In this document: in pieces, positions 6,859 to 13,345 of the stretch
Position numbering within the stretch: position 1 is the stretch's first letter
How the letters are laid out: every line of letters starts with the position of its first letter
Virus record (IMG/VR): IMGVR_UViG_3300013102_000040
Location: 1 to 49,197 of that record
Reading direction: 5' to 3' (one strand)
DNA length: 49,197 bases
Source of the DNA: a virus
Notes under the pieces: model-generated
What the model was told of the DNA's origin: nothing
The model's database searches: none
What the model saw: only the letters and a program-made list of their open reading frames with translations
Made by a program: the position numbers and the translations under genes

Positions 6859-7098
6859 TTAGTCGAACGCGGTCATTCGTTCTGCTGCTCGATCCTCTGC
6901 GACTCGAGCTTCCTTGATTTCGCGGATTGAGACTCCCAAGTCAAGGGCTTCTCGAGCTGCAGCGACCATCTCTGTTTGAGCTTCTTCATTCTCAATTCGA
7001 GATCGGTTCCACGTCCGGTACTTGTCGATGTAATTACGAACGGCTGCAGACCGGGCTTCATCGTTGGTAGTCATCGAAGGCCTGTTCGACGCGGTCAC
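6859..7098 (-). CDS. Hypothetical helical protein, 79 aa
   Basis: Not recognised. Charged and helical (AAVRNYIDKYRTWNRSRIEN, REIKEARVAEDRAAERM). GTG at 7098 has GGAGAAG seven bases upstream; ATG at 7074 is the alternative and would shorten it by eight residues. Last gene of a three-gene leftward operon; overlaps the upstream gene. Confidence 0.65.
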   Translation of the reverse strand: MTASNRPSMTTNDEARSAAVRNYIDKYRTWNRSRIENEEAQTEMVAAAREALDLGVSIREIKEARVAEDRAAERMTAFD

Positions 7099-7294
7099 TC
7101 ACGTACTTCTCCATGAAGTTGTTGAAGTCGTGTTCGCTGATGACGAAGGCTACATAGCCGTCCTCATCCGAGAAGACCATGGTTCCTCCAAGAACCTGGA
7201 CCTTTAGCTCTTCGGTGACCTTGTAAACGTGATCACCCTTGAGATCGTTGAAGGGCGAGTCACTGAGTGAACGGCAGTCTCTGTAGATTTCCAT
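7058..7294 (-). CDS. Hypothetical protein, 78 aa
   Basis: Not recognised. The N-terminal two thirds look like beta strands (VYKVTEELKVQVLGGTMVFS), followed by an acidic helix (DFNNFMEKYVSDRVEQAFDD). Its start overlaps the stop of the 7294-7482 gene by one base. Confidence 0.65.
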   Translation of the reverse strand: MEIYRDCRSLSDSPFNDLKGDHVYKVTEELKVQVLGGTMVFSDEDGYVAFVISEHDFNNFMEKYVSDRVEQAFDDYQR

Positions 7295-7482
7295 TAGATT
7301 TCCACCTGCAACTTCATGCCCGGATCGGTGTATGCGATGCGCTGATCCGTGGTGAGGAGAACCTGGCCGAATGCTCGCTGTGGTTCTGCGGTGATGGTTT
7401 CTGTCCAGCGGCTCTCGTCATCTGCAACGGTGAGCTTGTCTCCGACCTTGAGTTCCATTGGGTATTTGAATCCGACTGACAT
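7294..7482 (-). CDS. Hypothetical small beta protein, 62 aa
   Basis: Not recognised. The sequence MSVGFKYPMELKVGDKLTVA followed by short strands suggests an SH3- or KOW-like barrel. First gene of its operon; the leader carries the GTTGTTGATA complement (TATCAACAGC on the mRNA) and an AAAGGAAAC ribosome-binding site. Confidence 0.7.
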   Translation of the reverse strand: MSVGFKYPMELKVGDKLTVADDESRWTETITAEPQRAFGQVLLTTDQRIAYTDPGMKLQVEI

Positions 7483-7518
7483 TGTGTTTCCTTTGATTGA
7501 GTAGCTGTTGATAAGACT

Positions 7519-7548
7519 ACTATATCAAGTTGCGGACCTAATGTACAC
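7519..7548 (-). promoter_or_regulatory. Promoter, GTGTAC-N18-TATAGT
   Basis: Minus-strand -35 at 7548-7543 and -10 at 7524-7519. The -35 lies inside the 3' end of the upstream gene (7538-7789). Drives the 7482-6859 operon. Confidence 0.8.
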
Positions 7549-7789
7549 TGAGTCGTTTGGTGGTTCGCGGGTCGAGGAAGACCTGCTCGTTGTTGTTACG
7601 AATCCACAGCTCATCGAAGTTGTCATACTTCGCGCGGTAGACTCGTGACTTCCTGCCCTTGTACTTGAGCACGTACGGGGTAGGAATCCTTGCACCCTGG
7701 GACACGTACTTGTTCATGGGTGTAGGAGTCTTAGACACAGACTCTACAAGGTCTGGGTCAGTCACTTGGAGGTTGGTTGTGTTCATCAT
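7538..7789 (-). CDS. Hypothetical basic protein, 83 aa
   Basis: Not recognised. Begins MMNTTNLQVTDPDLVESVSK; the second half is basic and aromatic (VLKYKGRKSRVYRAKYDNFD) and could bind nucleic acid. AAGGA stands five bases before the first of two adjacent ATGs. Overlaps the upstream gene and shares its promoter. Confidence 0.65.
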   Translation of the reverse strand: MMNTTNLQVTDPDLVESVSKTPTPMNKYVSQGARIPTPYVLKYKGRKSRVYRAKYDNFDELWIRNNNEQVFLDPRTTKRLSVH

Positions 7790-7985
7790 GTTGTTCCTTG
7801 CGTCGATTCATATGGAGGCGGGCGATCATCCACTTGTCGAACATCCGACTGAAGTCGTCTTCCGACATGCGGACGCCGTGATGAGTGTTGAGGTCAAAGA
7901 GGTGGACGTAACCATTTGCTACTTCGCACACGATATCTGCATTCACGTAGTCAGCGTATGGTTCGTCAAGAGGGTCCAGTGCCAT
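7758..7985 (-). CDS. Hypothetical protein, 75 aa, leaderless
   Basis: Start at ATG 7985, exactly six bases after the -10 box TATGGT; the longer frame to 8021 would begin in the promoter. The product (MALDPLDEPYADYVNADIVC...) has an alpha/beta look and a basic, Asn/His-rich C-terminus. No family recognised. Confidence 0.65.
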   Translation of the reverse strand: MALDPLDEPYADYVNADIVCEVANGYVHLFDLNTHHGVRMSEDDFSRMFDKWMIARLHMNRRKEQHDEHNQPPSD

Positions 7986-7991
7986 GGAAAT

Positions 7992-8021
7992 ACCATATAA
8001 CACTGGACCCTCAATGTACAA
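7992..8021 (-). promoter_or_regulatory. Leaderless promoter, TTGTAC-N18-TATGGT
   Basis: -35 at 8021-8016 and -10 at 7997-7992 on the minus strand. The -35 directly abuts the stop of the upstream gene (8022). Confidence 0.75.
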
Positions 8022-8183
8022 TCAGTCAGTGAACCATGAGATGTCCTCCGGCTTAGGCGTTGCTTCCGAGTAGACCTGCACATTGATGCACTCGACACGG
8101 TAGCCATCGCCATTCCGGCCATGCACCCATCCCATCAGTTCAGTCCATCGAATTTCTTGGTCACAGTGAAGGCAGCGTATCAT
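8022..8183 (-). CDS. Small protein with N-terminal CxxC, 53 aa
   Basis: Starts MIRCLHCDQEIRWTELMGWV and reaches TGA at 8022. The C-L-H-C knuckle at residues 4-7, followed by H21 and C32, suggests a small zinc ribbon like those in many actinophage genomes. Starts four bases inside the upstream gene's end. Confidence 0.65.
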   Translation of the reverse strand: MIRCLHCDQEIRWTELMGWVHGRNGDGYRVECINVQVYSEATPKPEDISWFTD

Positions 8184-8314
8184 TTGTCCTGCCCCTGGAT
8201 TTCCTTGTGCAGCATGTTGATGGCCTTGTCGAGTCCAAAAGGAATGGGCGCGCTGTCGCTGATTTCTTCTTCAGCCTTTTCCAACAGTTCGAGCAGTTCA
8301 CGAAGGTCGATCAT
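8180..8314 (-). CDS. Hypothetical helical protein, 44 aa
   Basis: Product MIDLRELLELLEKAEEEISD... is a short acidic amphipathic helix pair ending KEIQGQDK. AAGGAGAAC precedes the ATG. First gene of a two-gene unit; overlaps the CxxC gene. Confidence 0.65.
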   Translation of the reverse strand: MIDLRELLELLEKAEEEISDSAPIPFGLDKAINMLHKEIQGQDK

Positions 8315-8347
8315 TGTGTTCTCCTTGTTTGTATTGTTGATAGTAAT

Positions 8348-8377
8348 ATCATACACTGCTTCATTGGAGATGTACAA
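8348..8377 (-). promoter_or_regulatory. Promoter, TTGTAC-N18-TATGAT, with partial palindrome
   Basis: -35 at 8377-8372, -10 at 8353-8348. GCTTCATT and AATGAAGC flank the -35, an early and simple version of the palindromic promoters found further right. Leader contains TATCAACAA. Confidence 0.7.
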
Positions 8378-8397
8378 TGAAGCGGCGTAAGATACGA

Positions 8398-8766
8398 CTA
8401 GGCTCGTTCGAGTTCCTTGGTGGGAATTTTCCAGTAGGAGTTGCGAGCGTTGCCTCCGAGTTCGGTGCACTTGAAGCCGTGCATTCCGTCGAAGCCGATG
8501 ATGACGAAGGTCTTGTCCTTGTCGGCGGCGAACTTCGGATTCCTCCGCATGTTGGCGTCTGCCTTGACCTTGACCATTGCGCCGATGCGGATGAGAGGAT
8601 CGACTTCCTCGATCTTGTCCTCTTCCCATCGAACGTGAGTGAACATAATTGCCCGACCCTGGAGACGCTCTCCATCACTGAGACGCTCTACAACCCAGTT
8701 GACGCGGTTCGCTTTGATGAGCTTGTACTCGTTACCCTGGTGGTCTTTCACGATTTGAGACTGCAT
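8398..8766 (-). CDS. Hypothetical beta-rich protein, 122 aa
   Basis: Not recognised with certainty. Two beta-rich halves: residues about 1-50 (YKLIKANRVNWVVERLSDGE) and 65-120 (IGAMVKVKADANMRRNPKFA, VIIGFDGMHGFKCTELGGNA), the second with the look of a KOW or SH3-like barrel common among small actinophage proteins. Single-gene unit with its own promoter and AAAGGAAAT ribosome-binding site. Confidence 0.7.
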   Translation of the reverse strand: MQSQIVKDHQGNEYKLIKANRVNWVVERLSDGERLQGRAIMFTHVRWEEDKIEEVDPLIRIGAMVKVKADANMRRNPKFAADKDKTFVIIGFDGMHGFKCTELGGNARNSYWKIPTKELERA

Positions 8767-8802
8767 TGTATTTCCTTTGTTTGTGGGGTTGTTGATAAGA
8801 CT

Positions 8803-8832
8803 ACTATATACTGTTTAGGAGAAGTTGTACAC
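8803..8832 (-). promoter_or_regulatory. Promoter, GTGTAC-N18-TATAGT
   Basis: -35 at 8832-8827, -10 at 8808-8803. The -35 overlaps the last base of the upstream gene. Leader TTATCAACAAC. Confidence 0.8.
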
Positions 8833-9206
8833 TAGAGGTCTTTGAACTTTTCCTTTTCCTGCTGTTCGAATTCCTTGAGGATTTCCTGTGCCTTAGCTTC
8901 AATCGCGCGTTGACGAGCGGCTTTGATTTCCTTTGATGCGATTGCATTTGATGCCACATCATGGAGACGTTCAAGTAACCACACGACAGCTCGTAATGGC
9001 CACACCATTCCTGTGAAGAAGCCAGGCCAGAAGCATTGACCTGCAATGTAACGAAGACGTTCCTCTTCAGTGCGACGAGGTGAGCCATCTCCTGCGTACC
9101 AGTTTGCACCTACGTCTTGAAGCTTCTCATGGAAGGTGACTCGTGATTCGTGTATCGCGAATGGGATTCCGATCACGAGGTAGAGGAGGAAGAAGAGACC
9201 GAACAT
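8832..9206 (-). CDS. Membrane-associated protein, 124 aa
   Basis: Hydrophobic N-terminus (MFGLFFLLYLVIGIPFAI) and a second hydrophobic stretch (FWPGFFTGMVWPLRAVVWLL) suggest two membrane segments; the C-terminal 45 residues are a charged helix (KEIKAARQRAIEAKAQEILK). Start overlaps the SprT-like gene's stop (TGATG), so the two are probably co-translated. Function unknown. Confidence 0.7.
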   Translation of the reverse strand: MFGLFFLLYLVIGIPFAIHESRVTFHEKLQDVGANWYAGDGSPRRTEEERLRYIAGQCFWPGFFTGMVWPLRAVVWLLERLHDVASNAIASKEIKAARQRAIEAKAQEILKEFEQQEKEKFKDL

Positions 9207-9799
9207 CAGAAGCCCGCAGCCATTATCTCGGATATCCTGGTGGGCTGCTGGGCCTCTACCTCAGGACGGTTGATGATCCTTACACCCACACGGCCAGCAG
9301 TCTTCAGGTCCTCAGTGAGGTGCCACTCGTACTTGAACCTGATGGACCATTCACCCTCATTGAACTCTTTGCAGCAGCGGCCACAGGCCACGGTCTTTCC
9401 ACGTTCAGTGAGAGCGTGCCGACGAACGTGGTGCGTGGGATCGTTGGGGCAGATACCAGTCCATTTCCACTCAGGACGAGCTTCACCTGCATTGACCTTT
9501 GCATACGGCTTTGCACCAATGCGGACACACATCGCCTGCCAAACAGGACCATGTCCAGCTCCAGGACCACAGAGTGCGTGAGCGATTTCATGGAGGATGG
9601 TGTCAATGATTTCTTCATCACACATGCCGAGGTAATTCTTCGAGAAGAGAATCATTCCACCGCCGTGGTAGTGGTGTTCACAACGACCAACGACCAGCTT
9701 ATGGCGAGTGAGACGAAATCCCCAAGCCGGCCAATCGAGACCGTGTTCAGTCATCAGGTCCTTAGCCTTCTTGGTGACCTGTTCTGCAGTCATTGCCAT
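9206..9799 (-). CDS. SprT-like zinc metallopeptidase, 197 aa
   Basis: HEIAH at residues 70-74 is the zincin active-site motif and H83 in GAGHG fits the third ligand of SprT-like proteins. A zinc-ribbon-type Cys cluster follows (C117, C139, C142). SprT/Spartan relatives cleave DNA-bound proteins; in actinophages such genes are common but their targets are unknown. ATG 9799 has AAAGGAC seven bases upstream. First gene of a two-gene operon. Confidence 0.88.
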   Translation of the reverse strand: MAMTAEQVTKKAKDLMTEHGLDWPAWGFRLTRHKLVVGRCEHHYHGGGMILFSKNYLGMCDEEIIDTILHEIAHALCGPGAGHGPVWQAMCVRIGAKPYAKVNAGEARPEWKWTGICPNDPTHHVRRHALTERGKTVACGRCCKEFNEGEWSIRFKYEWHLTEDLKTAGRVGVRIINRPEVEAQQPTRISEIMAAGF

Positions 9800-9836
9800 T
9801 TGCGTGTCCTTTAGTCTATGAGTTGTTGATAAGACT

Positions 9837-9866
9837 ACTATACACAGTTACTGGACTAAAGTACAA
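9837..9866 (-). promoter_or_regulatory. Promoter, TTGTAC-N18-TATAGT
   Basis: -35 at 9866-9861, -10 at 9842-9837, inside the 3' end of the GIY-YIG gene. Drives the SprT-like operon; leader TTATCAACAAC. Confidence 0.8.
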
Positions 9867-10363
9867 CGAGGACATCCATCACGTGGAGTTGTTTCATGAG
9901 CGCCCTTCTCATGCCAGCGAATGAGCATTGTGGTGCCGATCTTGGCTTTCGTTTCTTCTTCACGCTCAGTACCATACATCCAGTAGCAATCTTCACCAGA
10001 GAAGTGATGCTCACGAGGGCCGCGCATCTTCTCAAGGGTTTCTTCTGTGTGTTGGTAACCGAGGGTTCCTTTGCCACTGGCTGAATGCCAATTCAAAAGA
10101 TGCTCGCGCTTTTCTGCAATCCAAAATTTCTCGCGCTCAAGCATTTGATCTTCATTCTCACACAACTCAATCAGCTCAATGACGATCTGTTCAGGGTCTT
10201 GTTGAGCGAGCCATTGGTGGAATGGTGTTGTAGAACCGTAACGCGCTTGGGTGAAGTGTCTTCTAAGCCTATGCAGAAGAGACTTGATAGTAGCCCCGAT
10301 GTAGCGGTATTCGGTGTCAGTAGATAGTCTAATGCCGTAGACGTGGCATGATAGAATAGACAT
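9848..10363 (-). CDS. GIY-YIG family homing-type endonuclease, 171 aa
   Basis: Nuclease core with VYG at residues 8-10 and YRYIG at 19-23, followed by the conserved Arg region (RLRRHF, 32-37) and a Glu in LEREKFWI (75-82). Residues 102-115 (GYQHTEETLEKMRG) resemble the NUMOD3 DNA-binding motif of homing endonucleases, and a CPRC sequence lies near the end. Likely a free-standing mobile endonuclease. It lacks a promoter of the local type and follows an unusual four-hairpin stretch. ATG 10363 has ACAGGAGCG upstream. Confidence 0.85.
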   Translation of the reverse strand: MSILSCHVYGIRLSTDTEYRYIGATIKSLLHRLRRHFTQARYGSTTPFHQWLAQQDPEQIVIELIELCENEDQMLEREKFWIAEKREHLLNWHSASGKGTLGYQHTEETLEKMRGPREHHFSGEDCYWMYGTEREEETKAKIGTTMLIRWHEKGAHETTPRDGCPRCTLVQ

Positions 10364-10387
10364 ATTCGCTCCTGTAAGCGGATCATG

Positions 10388-10418
10388 CCCTAGGTGATTG
10401 CAGTCACGCTAGGGCGCT
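10388..10418. terminator. Hairpin in front of the GIY-YIG gene
   Basis: CCCTAGGTGA and TCAC-CTAGGG form a stem of about ten pairs; CGCTTTTGT follows on the plus strand. It could stop rightward antisense transcription or structure the leader of the endonuclease mRNA. Confidence 0.5.
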
Positions 10419-10450
10419 TTTGTATGTGGAGCAATCATATCTTAAAAGAA

Positions 10451-10602
10451 GAGAGGCGCTGGGAGTAATCTCAACCAGCGCCTCTCGATTAGCCAACCAA
10501 AAGGTATCAACAACGGGTTGGCTAACCCTTCAGGTGGACCTAGAATATCAACAACGAAATCCACCTGGTCTTGGAGGGCAAAGAGAAAGAAATCCCTCCA
10601 AG
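10451..10602 (-). ncRNA. Four consecutive hairpins with anti-leader loops
   Basis: Four perfect stems in 152 bases: 10451-10462/10475-10486 (12 pairs), 10489-10498/10516-10525 (10), 10531-10538/10560-10567 (8) and 10570-10578/10594-10602 (9). The loops of the second and third hairpins contain TATCAACAAC on the plus strand, so a leftward transcript shows GUUGUUGAUA, the exact complement of the leader at the start of most leftward mRNAs here. The first hairpin has a TTCTTTT tail leftward and may terminate transcription. Likely 3' part of the 10610-10975 transcript, or a separate RNA. Confidence 0.6.
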
Positions 10603-10609
10603 ATCTATT

Positions 10610-10975
10610 CTACCTCTTCGAGAAGAAGCTCCTGCCTATTCTCGTAGTGTAGCAATCCTGTACTGCCTTGTCGCCGAACTTCGCGATCACCTTCTCCTTA
10701 TCGAGTTCGGTCTTGCTCGTCGGTCGGTAGCCGATGATCGGAGTTCCGTCGACGTCGATGAAGTCCTGCATGTCCTGCTCATCGAGGATGCTGGCGATGC
10801 GAGCCTTGATGGTTTCCTGCTCTTTGTCGATCTCGTTCTTCTGGATGGCCAGTGCGTTGTACTGGTTGCGAAGACGCTTGATCTGAGCATTTGCGAGGGC
10901 GTGCTTCTCTGCGCGCTTGGCTTCAAGCTCCGCCTTTGTGAGCTTGGTGATGTTGTCGATTGCTGCGACAGTCAT
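10610..10975 (-). CDS. Hypothetical coiled-coil protein, 121 aa
   Basis: Not recognised. Residues about 10-70 form a strong coiled coil (KAELEAKRAEKHALANAQIK...), followed by a small globular tail (DFIDVDGTPIIGYRPTSKTE, ending IGRSFFSKR). Single-gene unit; its transcript runs into the four-hairpin element. AAAGGAAAT before the ATG. Confidence 0.75.
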   Translation of the reverse strand: MTVAAIDNITKLTKAELEAKRAEKHALANAQIKRLRNQYNALAIQKNEIDKEQETIKARIASILDEQDMQDFIDVDGTPIIGYRPTSKTELDKEKVIAKFGDKAVQDCYTTRIGRSFFSKR

Positions 10976-11011
10976 TGGATTTCCTTTGTTTGAATTGCTG
11001 TTGATGTATTA

Positions 11012-11041
11012 ATAATAAGCTAATTAGCGGAAAAAGTACAA
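11012..11041 (-). promoter_or_regulatory. Promoter, TTGTAC-N18-TATTAT
   Basis: -35 at 11041-11036, -10 at 11017-11012; CTAATT/AATTAG flank the spacer. Leader ACATCAACAGC is a variant of the common one. Confidence 0.75.
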
Positions 11042-11353
11042 TTAGAATTCTTCGTCTACAGTGAAGCGACGACGCGTTCCTCGCTCAGTGGGATTGATGG
11101 CCAAGTTGACGAAGGTGCTGATCGTTTCCGACGGGAGATCAGCGAACTCTTCATAGAGCTGGTCAAGAAGTTCCTCGATGATCTGTGAAGCAAAGTGAGC
11201 TTTGTTTGCTACATCAATGTGGATGCCGTGACGAGGACCGTTCTTGAGACCTGCTTCAACAGAAGACTGAAGAGAAGTGATTGCTCGACGGTAGTTGTCC
11301 GAGTGCTTTGCGATGGAGCCGAGGAGGTAAGCTTGAGTGTGGGTGAGCTTCAT
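11042..11353 (-). CDS. Hypothetical helical protein, 103 aa
   Basis: Not recognised. Almost entirely helical (THTQAYLLGSIAKHSDNYRR, SQIIEELLDQLYEEFADLPS) with a basic stretch near the end (RGTRRRFTVDEEF). Single-gene unit with its own promoter. Confidence 0.7.
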   Translation of the reverse strand: MKLTHTQAYLLGSIAKHSDNYRRAITSLQSSVEAGLKNGPRHGIHIDVANKAHFASQIIEELLDQLYEEFADLPSETISTFVNLAINPTERGTRRRFTVDEEF

Positions 11354-11388
11354 GACGTTTCCTTTGTTGTTTGGTTGTTGATAGTTCT

Positions 11389-11418
11389 ACTATATCTTGC
11401 ATCGATGCAGATGTACAA
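11389..11418 (-). promoter_or_regulatory. Promoter, TTGTAC-N18-TATAGT
   Basis: -35 at 11418-11413, -10 at 11394-11389. The spacer contains the 12-base palindrome TGCATCGATGCA. Leader CTATCAACAACC. Confidence 0.8.
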
Positions 11419-11428
11419 TCCTCTTAAA

Positions 11429-11569
11429 CAGAAGAGTCTCCGTGCTCGCTCATGGGAACGAGATGCGACAGCCTGATGTCTAGCCACACGGAGACTTTCT
11501 GTGCCACTGAAGCCTAGGACTCCAGCGACTGGGATGAGGTCAAACAACAAAAGCCCTCACCCACAATTC
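11429..11569 (-). ncRNA. Candidate structured small RNA
   Basis: Between the promoter of the 11042 gene and the next gene to the right (11694) there are about 340 bases without a credible gene. A promoter at 11570-11599 would start a leftward RNA near 11563. It would fold into a closing stem CAGAA-AGTCTCCGTG (11429-11444) with CACGGAGACTTTCTG (11487-11501) enclosing two small hairpins (11445-11462 and 11467-11480), a three-way junction. It is not a tRNA: no T-loop consensus and too short between arms. Function unknown. Confidence 0.5.
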
Positions 11570-11599
11570 ATAGTAAGCCGGTGAGGCTGAGATGTACAC
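11552..11599 (-). promoter_or_regulatory. Promoter GTGTAC-N18-TACTAT overlapped by a terminator-like hairpin
   Basis: -35 at 11599-11594 and -10 at 11575-11570. AGCCCTCACC (11552-11561) and GGTGAGGCT (11580-11588) form a stem around the -10 region, followed leftward by TTTTGTTGTTT. A transcript arriving from the right would form the terminator; a transcript starting here would not contain the first arm. Confidence 0.6.
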
Positions 11600-11641
11600 T
11601 GGTCTGGCGGGTGTATGGTTCTGCATCCACTTAAAACGAAA

Positions 11642-11675
11642 GGTCCCTACCACGCCCAGATGAGTGGTAGAGACC
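11642..11675 (-). terminator. Terminator of the AT-hook gene
   Basis: GGTCCCTACCAC / GTGGTAGAGACC stem (one mismatch), ten-base loop, followed on the minus strand by TTTCGTTTT. It lies just beyond the stop at 11694. Confidence 0.75.
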
Positions 11676-11693
11676 TATTCGTTTGAGACAGCC

Positions 11694-12074
11694 TTAGGCT
11701 CGAGCTTGGGCTGTTTCGGTTTTCCGCGGCCGACCACGACGCTTCGGAGCGTTGGTGATCTGAGCGACGTTGTTCGTGGAAGCGGGTGCTCCCTTCGGAC
11801 GAGTGGTCCGCGGCTTGCGAGGCTTCGGGTTCTCCTCGAAGACGGTGACGCGGCCGTTGTTGGTGCCCCATGCCCAGTGACCCTTGAAGCGGATGATCTT
11901 CCACTCGGCCTTGCGAGGATCGGCGGTGTCGTGGAAGGTGAGAACTTCCTCGGTGCCGGTACCGGTGCGGTTGATCAGGGTTGCTTCAACGACCCAAGGG
12001 TCGCGGCTTCCAACGGAGTGGAGGTTGAGCTTGACGGATTCGCCGGTGTGAACGGTGCGAAGCTGACGTGCCAT
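11694..12074 (-). CDS. AT-hook protein with conserved small domain, 126 aa
   Basis: The ATG at 12074 with AAAGGAAAAA upstream is preferred to a much longer open frame. Residues about 1-82 form a beta-rich domain whose end, WKIIRFKGHWAWGTNNGRVT, is shared with the proteins at 22504 and 24003. The C-terminal tail is basic, Pro- and Thr-rich with KRRGRPRK, the core of an AT-hook that binds the minor groove of AT-rich DNA. A DNA-binding role, perhaps at the AT-rich promoters, is an inference. Confidence 0.8.
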   Translation of the reverse strand: MARQLRTVHTGESVKLNLHSVGSRDPWVVEATLINRTGTGTEEVLTFHDTADPRKAEWKIIRFKGHWAWGTNNGRVTVFEENPKPRKPRTTRPKGAPASTNNVAQITNAPKRRGRPRKTETAQARA

Positions 12075-12158
12075 GATGGTTTTTCCTTTGCCTTTATGAT
12101 GTGATACGATTGGAGTTGGTTTGTAGAGCTTGCAGCTTTTTGTTTTGCTGTTAGTACT

Positions 12159-12188
12159 AATATATCCAACGATCCAACTCATGTACAT
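12159..12188 (-). promoter_or_regulatory. Promoter, ATGTAC-N18-TATATT
   Basis: -35 at 12188-12183, -10 at 12164-12159. The leader is long (about 75 bases) and unlike the common one. Confidence 0.7.
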
Positions 12189-12216
12189 ACAAAGACCGAA
12201 AGTTTTTAGAAAAACT

Positions 12217-12507
12217 TCACCACTCGTCAGGGCCCCAGAAGGACTGTCCTTTTTCGCTCGGCCGATTGACTCGCTTGTTGGACTGTGCCGTAACAAACTT
12301 ACGAGCGCCAGCTTTGCCAAGTCGGTGCATGTTGCTTACCGAGTAGTAGGTTCGTCCGAGACCCTCAGCAATCGCTTCGAGTGGGATGTTCTGGTCAAAG
12401 AGCTGAAAGAGGAGGTCAACATCTCGCTGGTCCCAGTATTCGCCGTTCTTGTCAGCGTGGTTGAGAGAGCGTTCCTGTGCTGCCTTGGTCCACTGGTTGA
12501 CTGCCAT
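12217..12507 (-). CDS. Putative helix-turn-helix (Myb/SANT-like) protein, 96 aa
   Basis: Residues about 25-64 (YWDQRDVDLLFQLFDQNIPL, then EAIAEGLGRTYYSVSNMHRL) match the spacing of Myb/SANT-type or sigma-4-like helix-turn-helix domains with GRTYYSV as the recognition-helix start. The flanks are basic. Probably a DNA-binding regulator; target unknown. Starts one base after the 12509 gene's stop and is co-transcribed with it. Confidence 0.7.
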   Translation of the reverse strand: MAVNQWTKAAQERSLNHADKNGEYWDQRDVDLLFQLFDQNIPLEAIAEGLGRTYYSVSNMHRLGKAGARKFVTAQSNKRVNRPSEKGQSFWGPDEW

Positions 12508-12508
12508 C

Positions 12509-12715
12509 TTACTTAGCCTCCAGCTCGTACTCGTGGAAGTAGAAGTCTTCGATCGTTCCCTCTTCAGTGAGGAGACGAACGTCGTATCCTACGCCAAGAG
12601 GCCGTGCAGGATCATCATATACCTTGGTGATGGTTCCTGTACTAGTGGGGAGAACGAGAGGCTGGAAGTTGGGGTCGAAGCCGGTGACTTCATCTCCGAT
12701 GGCAAACTTTGTCAA
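12509..12715 (-). CDS. Hypothetical Tudor/KOW-like small protein, 68 aa
   Basis: Begins MTKFAIGDEVTGFDPNFQPL and continues with strands typical of a KOW or Tudor-like barrel (TGTITKVYDDP, GYDVRLLTEEGT). No close family recognised. No promoter of the common class was found upstream; a weak undetected promoter or read-through past 12776-12807 must serve it. Confidence 0.7.
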   Translation of the reverse strand: MTKFAIGDEVTGFDPNFQPLVLPTSTGTITKVYDDPARPLGVGYDVRLLTEEGTIEDFYFHEYELEAK

Positions 12716-12775
12716 TGTGTGATCCTTTGTTGTTTGAAGTATGGTGGTGTAATTACAAGTTTTTCAGGCGAAATG

Positions 12776-12807
12776 AAGGGTGGGCCATCCGAAGACGACC
12801 CACCCTT
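12776..12807 (-). terminator. Hairpin terminator
   Basis: AAGGGTGGG / CCCACCCTT perfect nine-pair stem, 14-base loop, then CATTTC on the minus strand. Located after the stop of the 12831 gene. The T-tract is weak. Confidence 0.6.
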
Positions 12808-12830
12808 AGAATATTGAAAAGTACGTTTAG

Positions 12831-12995
12831 TTAGAGACCGAGCAATTCGTTCTCTCGTACCTCAATAAAGTCGCGCAGTTCGTGAGGTGCCTTCCCAGCG
12901 AAGTCACCAGTCTGGATGCCGTTGCTGTAAGCAATGTCAGCCAGTGCAATCTCTTCACGAATCGCCGTTGCGCTCTTTGAGGGTGCGAGTGTCAT
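12831..12995 (-). CDS. Hypothetical protein, 54 aa
   Basis: ATG at 12995 with AAAGGACAC upstream; product MTLAPSKSATAIREEIALAD... ends RENELLGL. Mostly helical, acidic. No family recognised. Flanked by its own promoter and a terminator, which supports it being a real gene. Confidence 0.65.
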   Translation of the reverse strand: MTLAPSKSATAIREEIALADIAYSNGIQTGDFAGKAPHELRDFIEVRENELLGL

Positions 12996-13051
12996 GTTAT
13001 TTAAGTGTCCTTTGTGATTAGTACATGCTGTTTACTTGAGTGTGCTGAATG

Positions 13052-13081
13052 ATCCTACACAGTTATGGGGTCTGTGTACAA
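13052..13081 (-). promoter_or_regulatory. Promoter, TTGTAC-N18-TAGGAT
   Basis: -35 at 13081-13076, -10 at 13057-13052. About 57 bases of leader, without the TATCAACAAC start. Confidence 0.65.
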
Positions 13082-13141
13082 TCGTACCTGCTGTAACATT
13101 GGTGACACCCTGGGAGGCTCAGGGCAGGTGGGCTTAGTACC

Positions 13142-13309
13142 TTACATACGAGCCATCAGGCTGTCCTCGTAGTCGTCGATGAGTCCCTGGGCTGCTTCAT
13201 AGTCAGTACGCTTACCGACTACTCGAGTGACCTTCTTGCCCGACTTGGTGAAGCTGATTCGCCGGACCGTGAATCCTGAGTTGGTCTGTTCGATCGTGAA
13301 GGTTTCCAT
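13142..13309 (-). CDS. Hypothetical basic protein, 55 aa
   Basis: ATG 13309; product METFTIEQTNSGFTVRRISF... ends EDSLMARM. The middle is basic (SFTKSGKKVTRVVGKRT) and beta-rich, the C-terminus helical. No family recognised. Own promoter. Confidence 0.65.
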   Translation of the reverse strand: METFTIEQTNSGFTVRRISFTKSGKKVTRVVGKRTDYEAAQGLIDDYEDSLMARM

Positions 13310-13345
13310 TTCCTCATCTTCTCTTGTTGTTTGGTTGATATAACT

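Noticed and set aside
9143-9814. Rightward frame of 223 codons opposite the SprT-like gene
   Set aside because: The minus strand encodes an HExxH metallopeptidase with promoter and ribosome-binding site; the plus-strand reading is a shadow.
11429-11501. tRNA or tmRNA in the three-way-junction segment
   Set aside because: The closing stem encloses only about 42 bases, there is no GTTCRA T-loop, no anticodon arm and no CCA-type end.
11350-11550. Leftward frame of 66 codons over the candidate RNA
   Set aside because: It ends inside the next gene's start after crossing its promoter, has no ribosome-binding site, and its composition is unlike neighbouring genes.
12075-12320. N-terminal extension of the AT-hook protein
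   Set aside because: The extra part crosses the promoter at 12159-12188 and overlaps the 12217 gene; ATG 12074 has a good ribosome-binding site.
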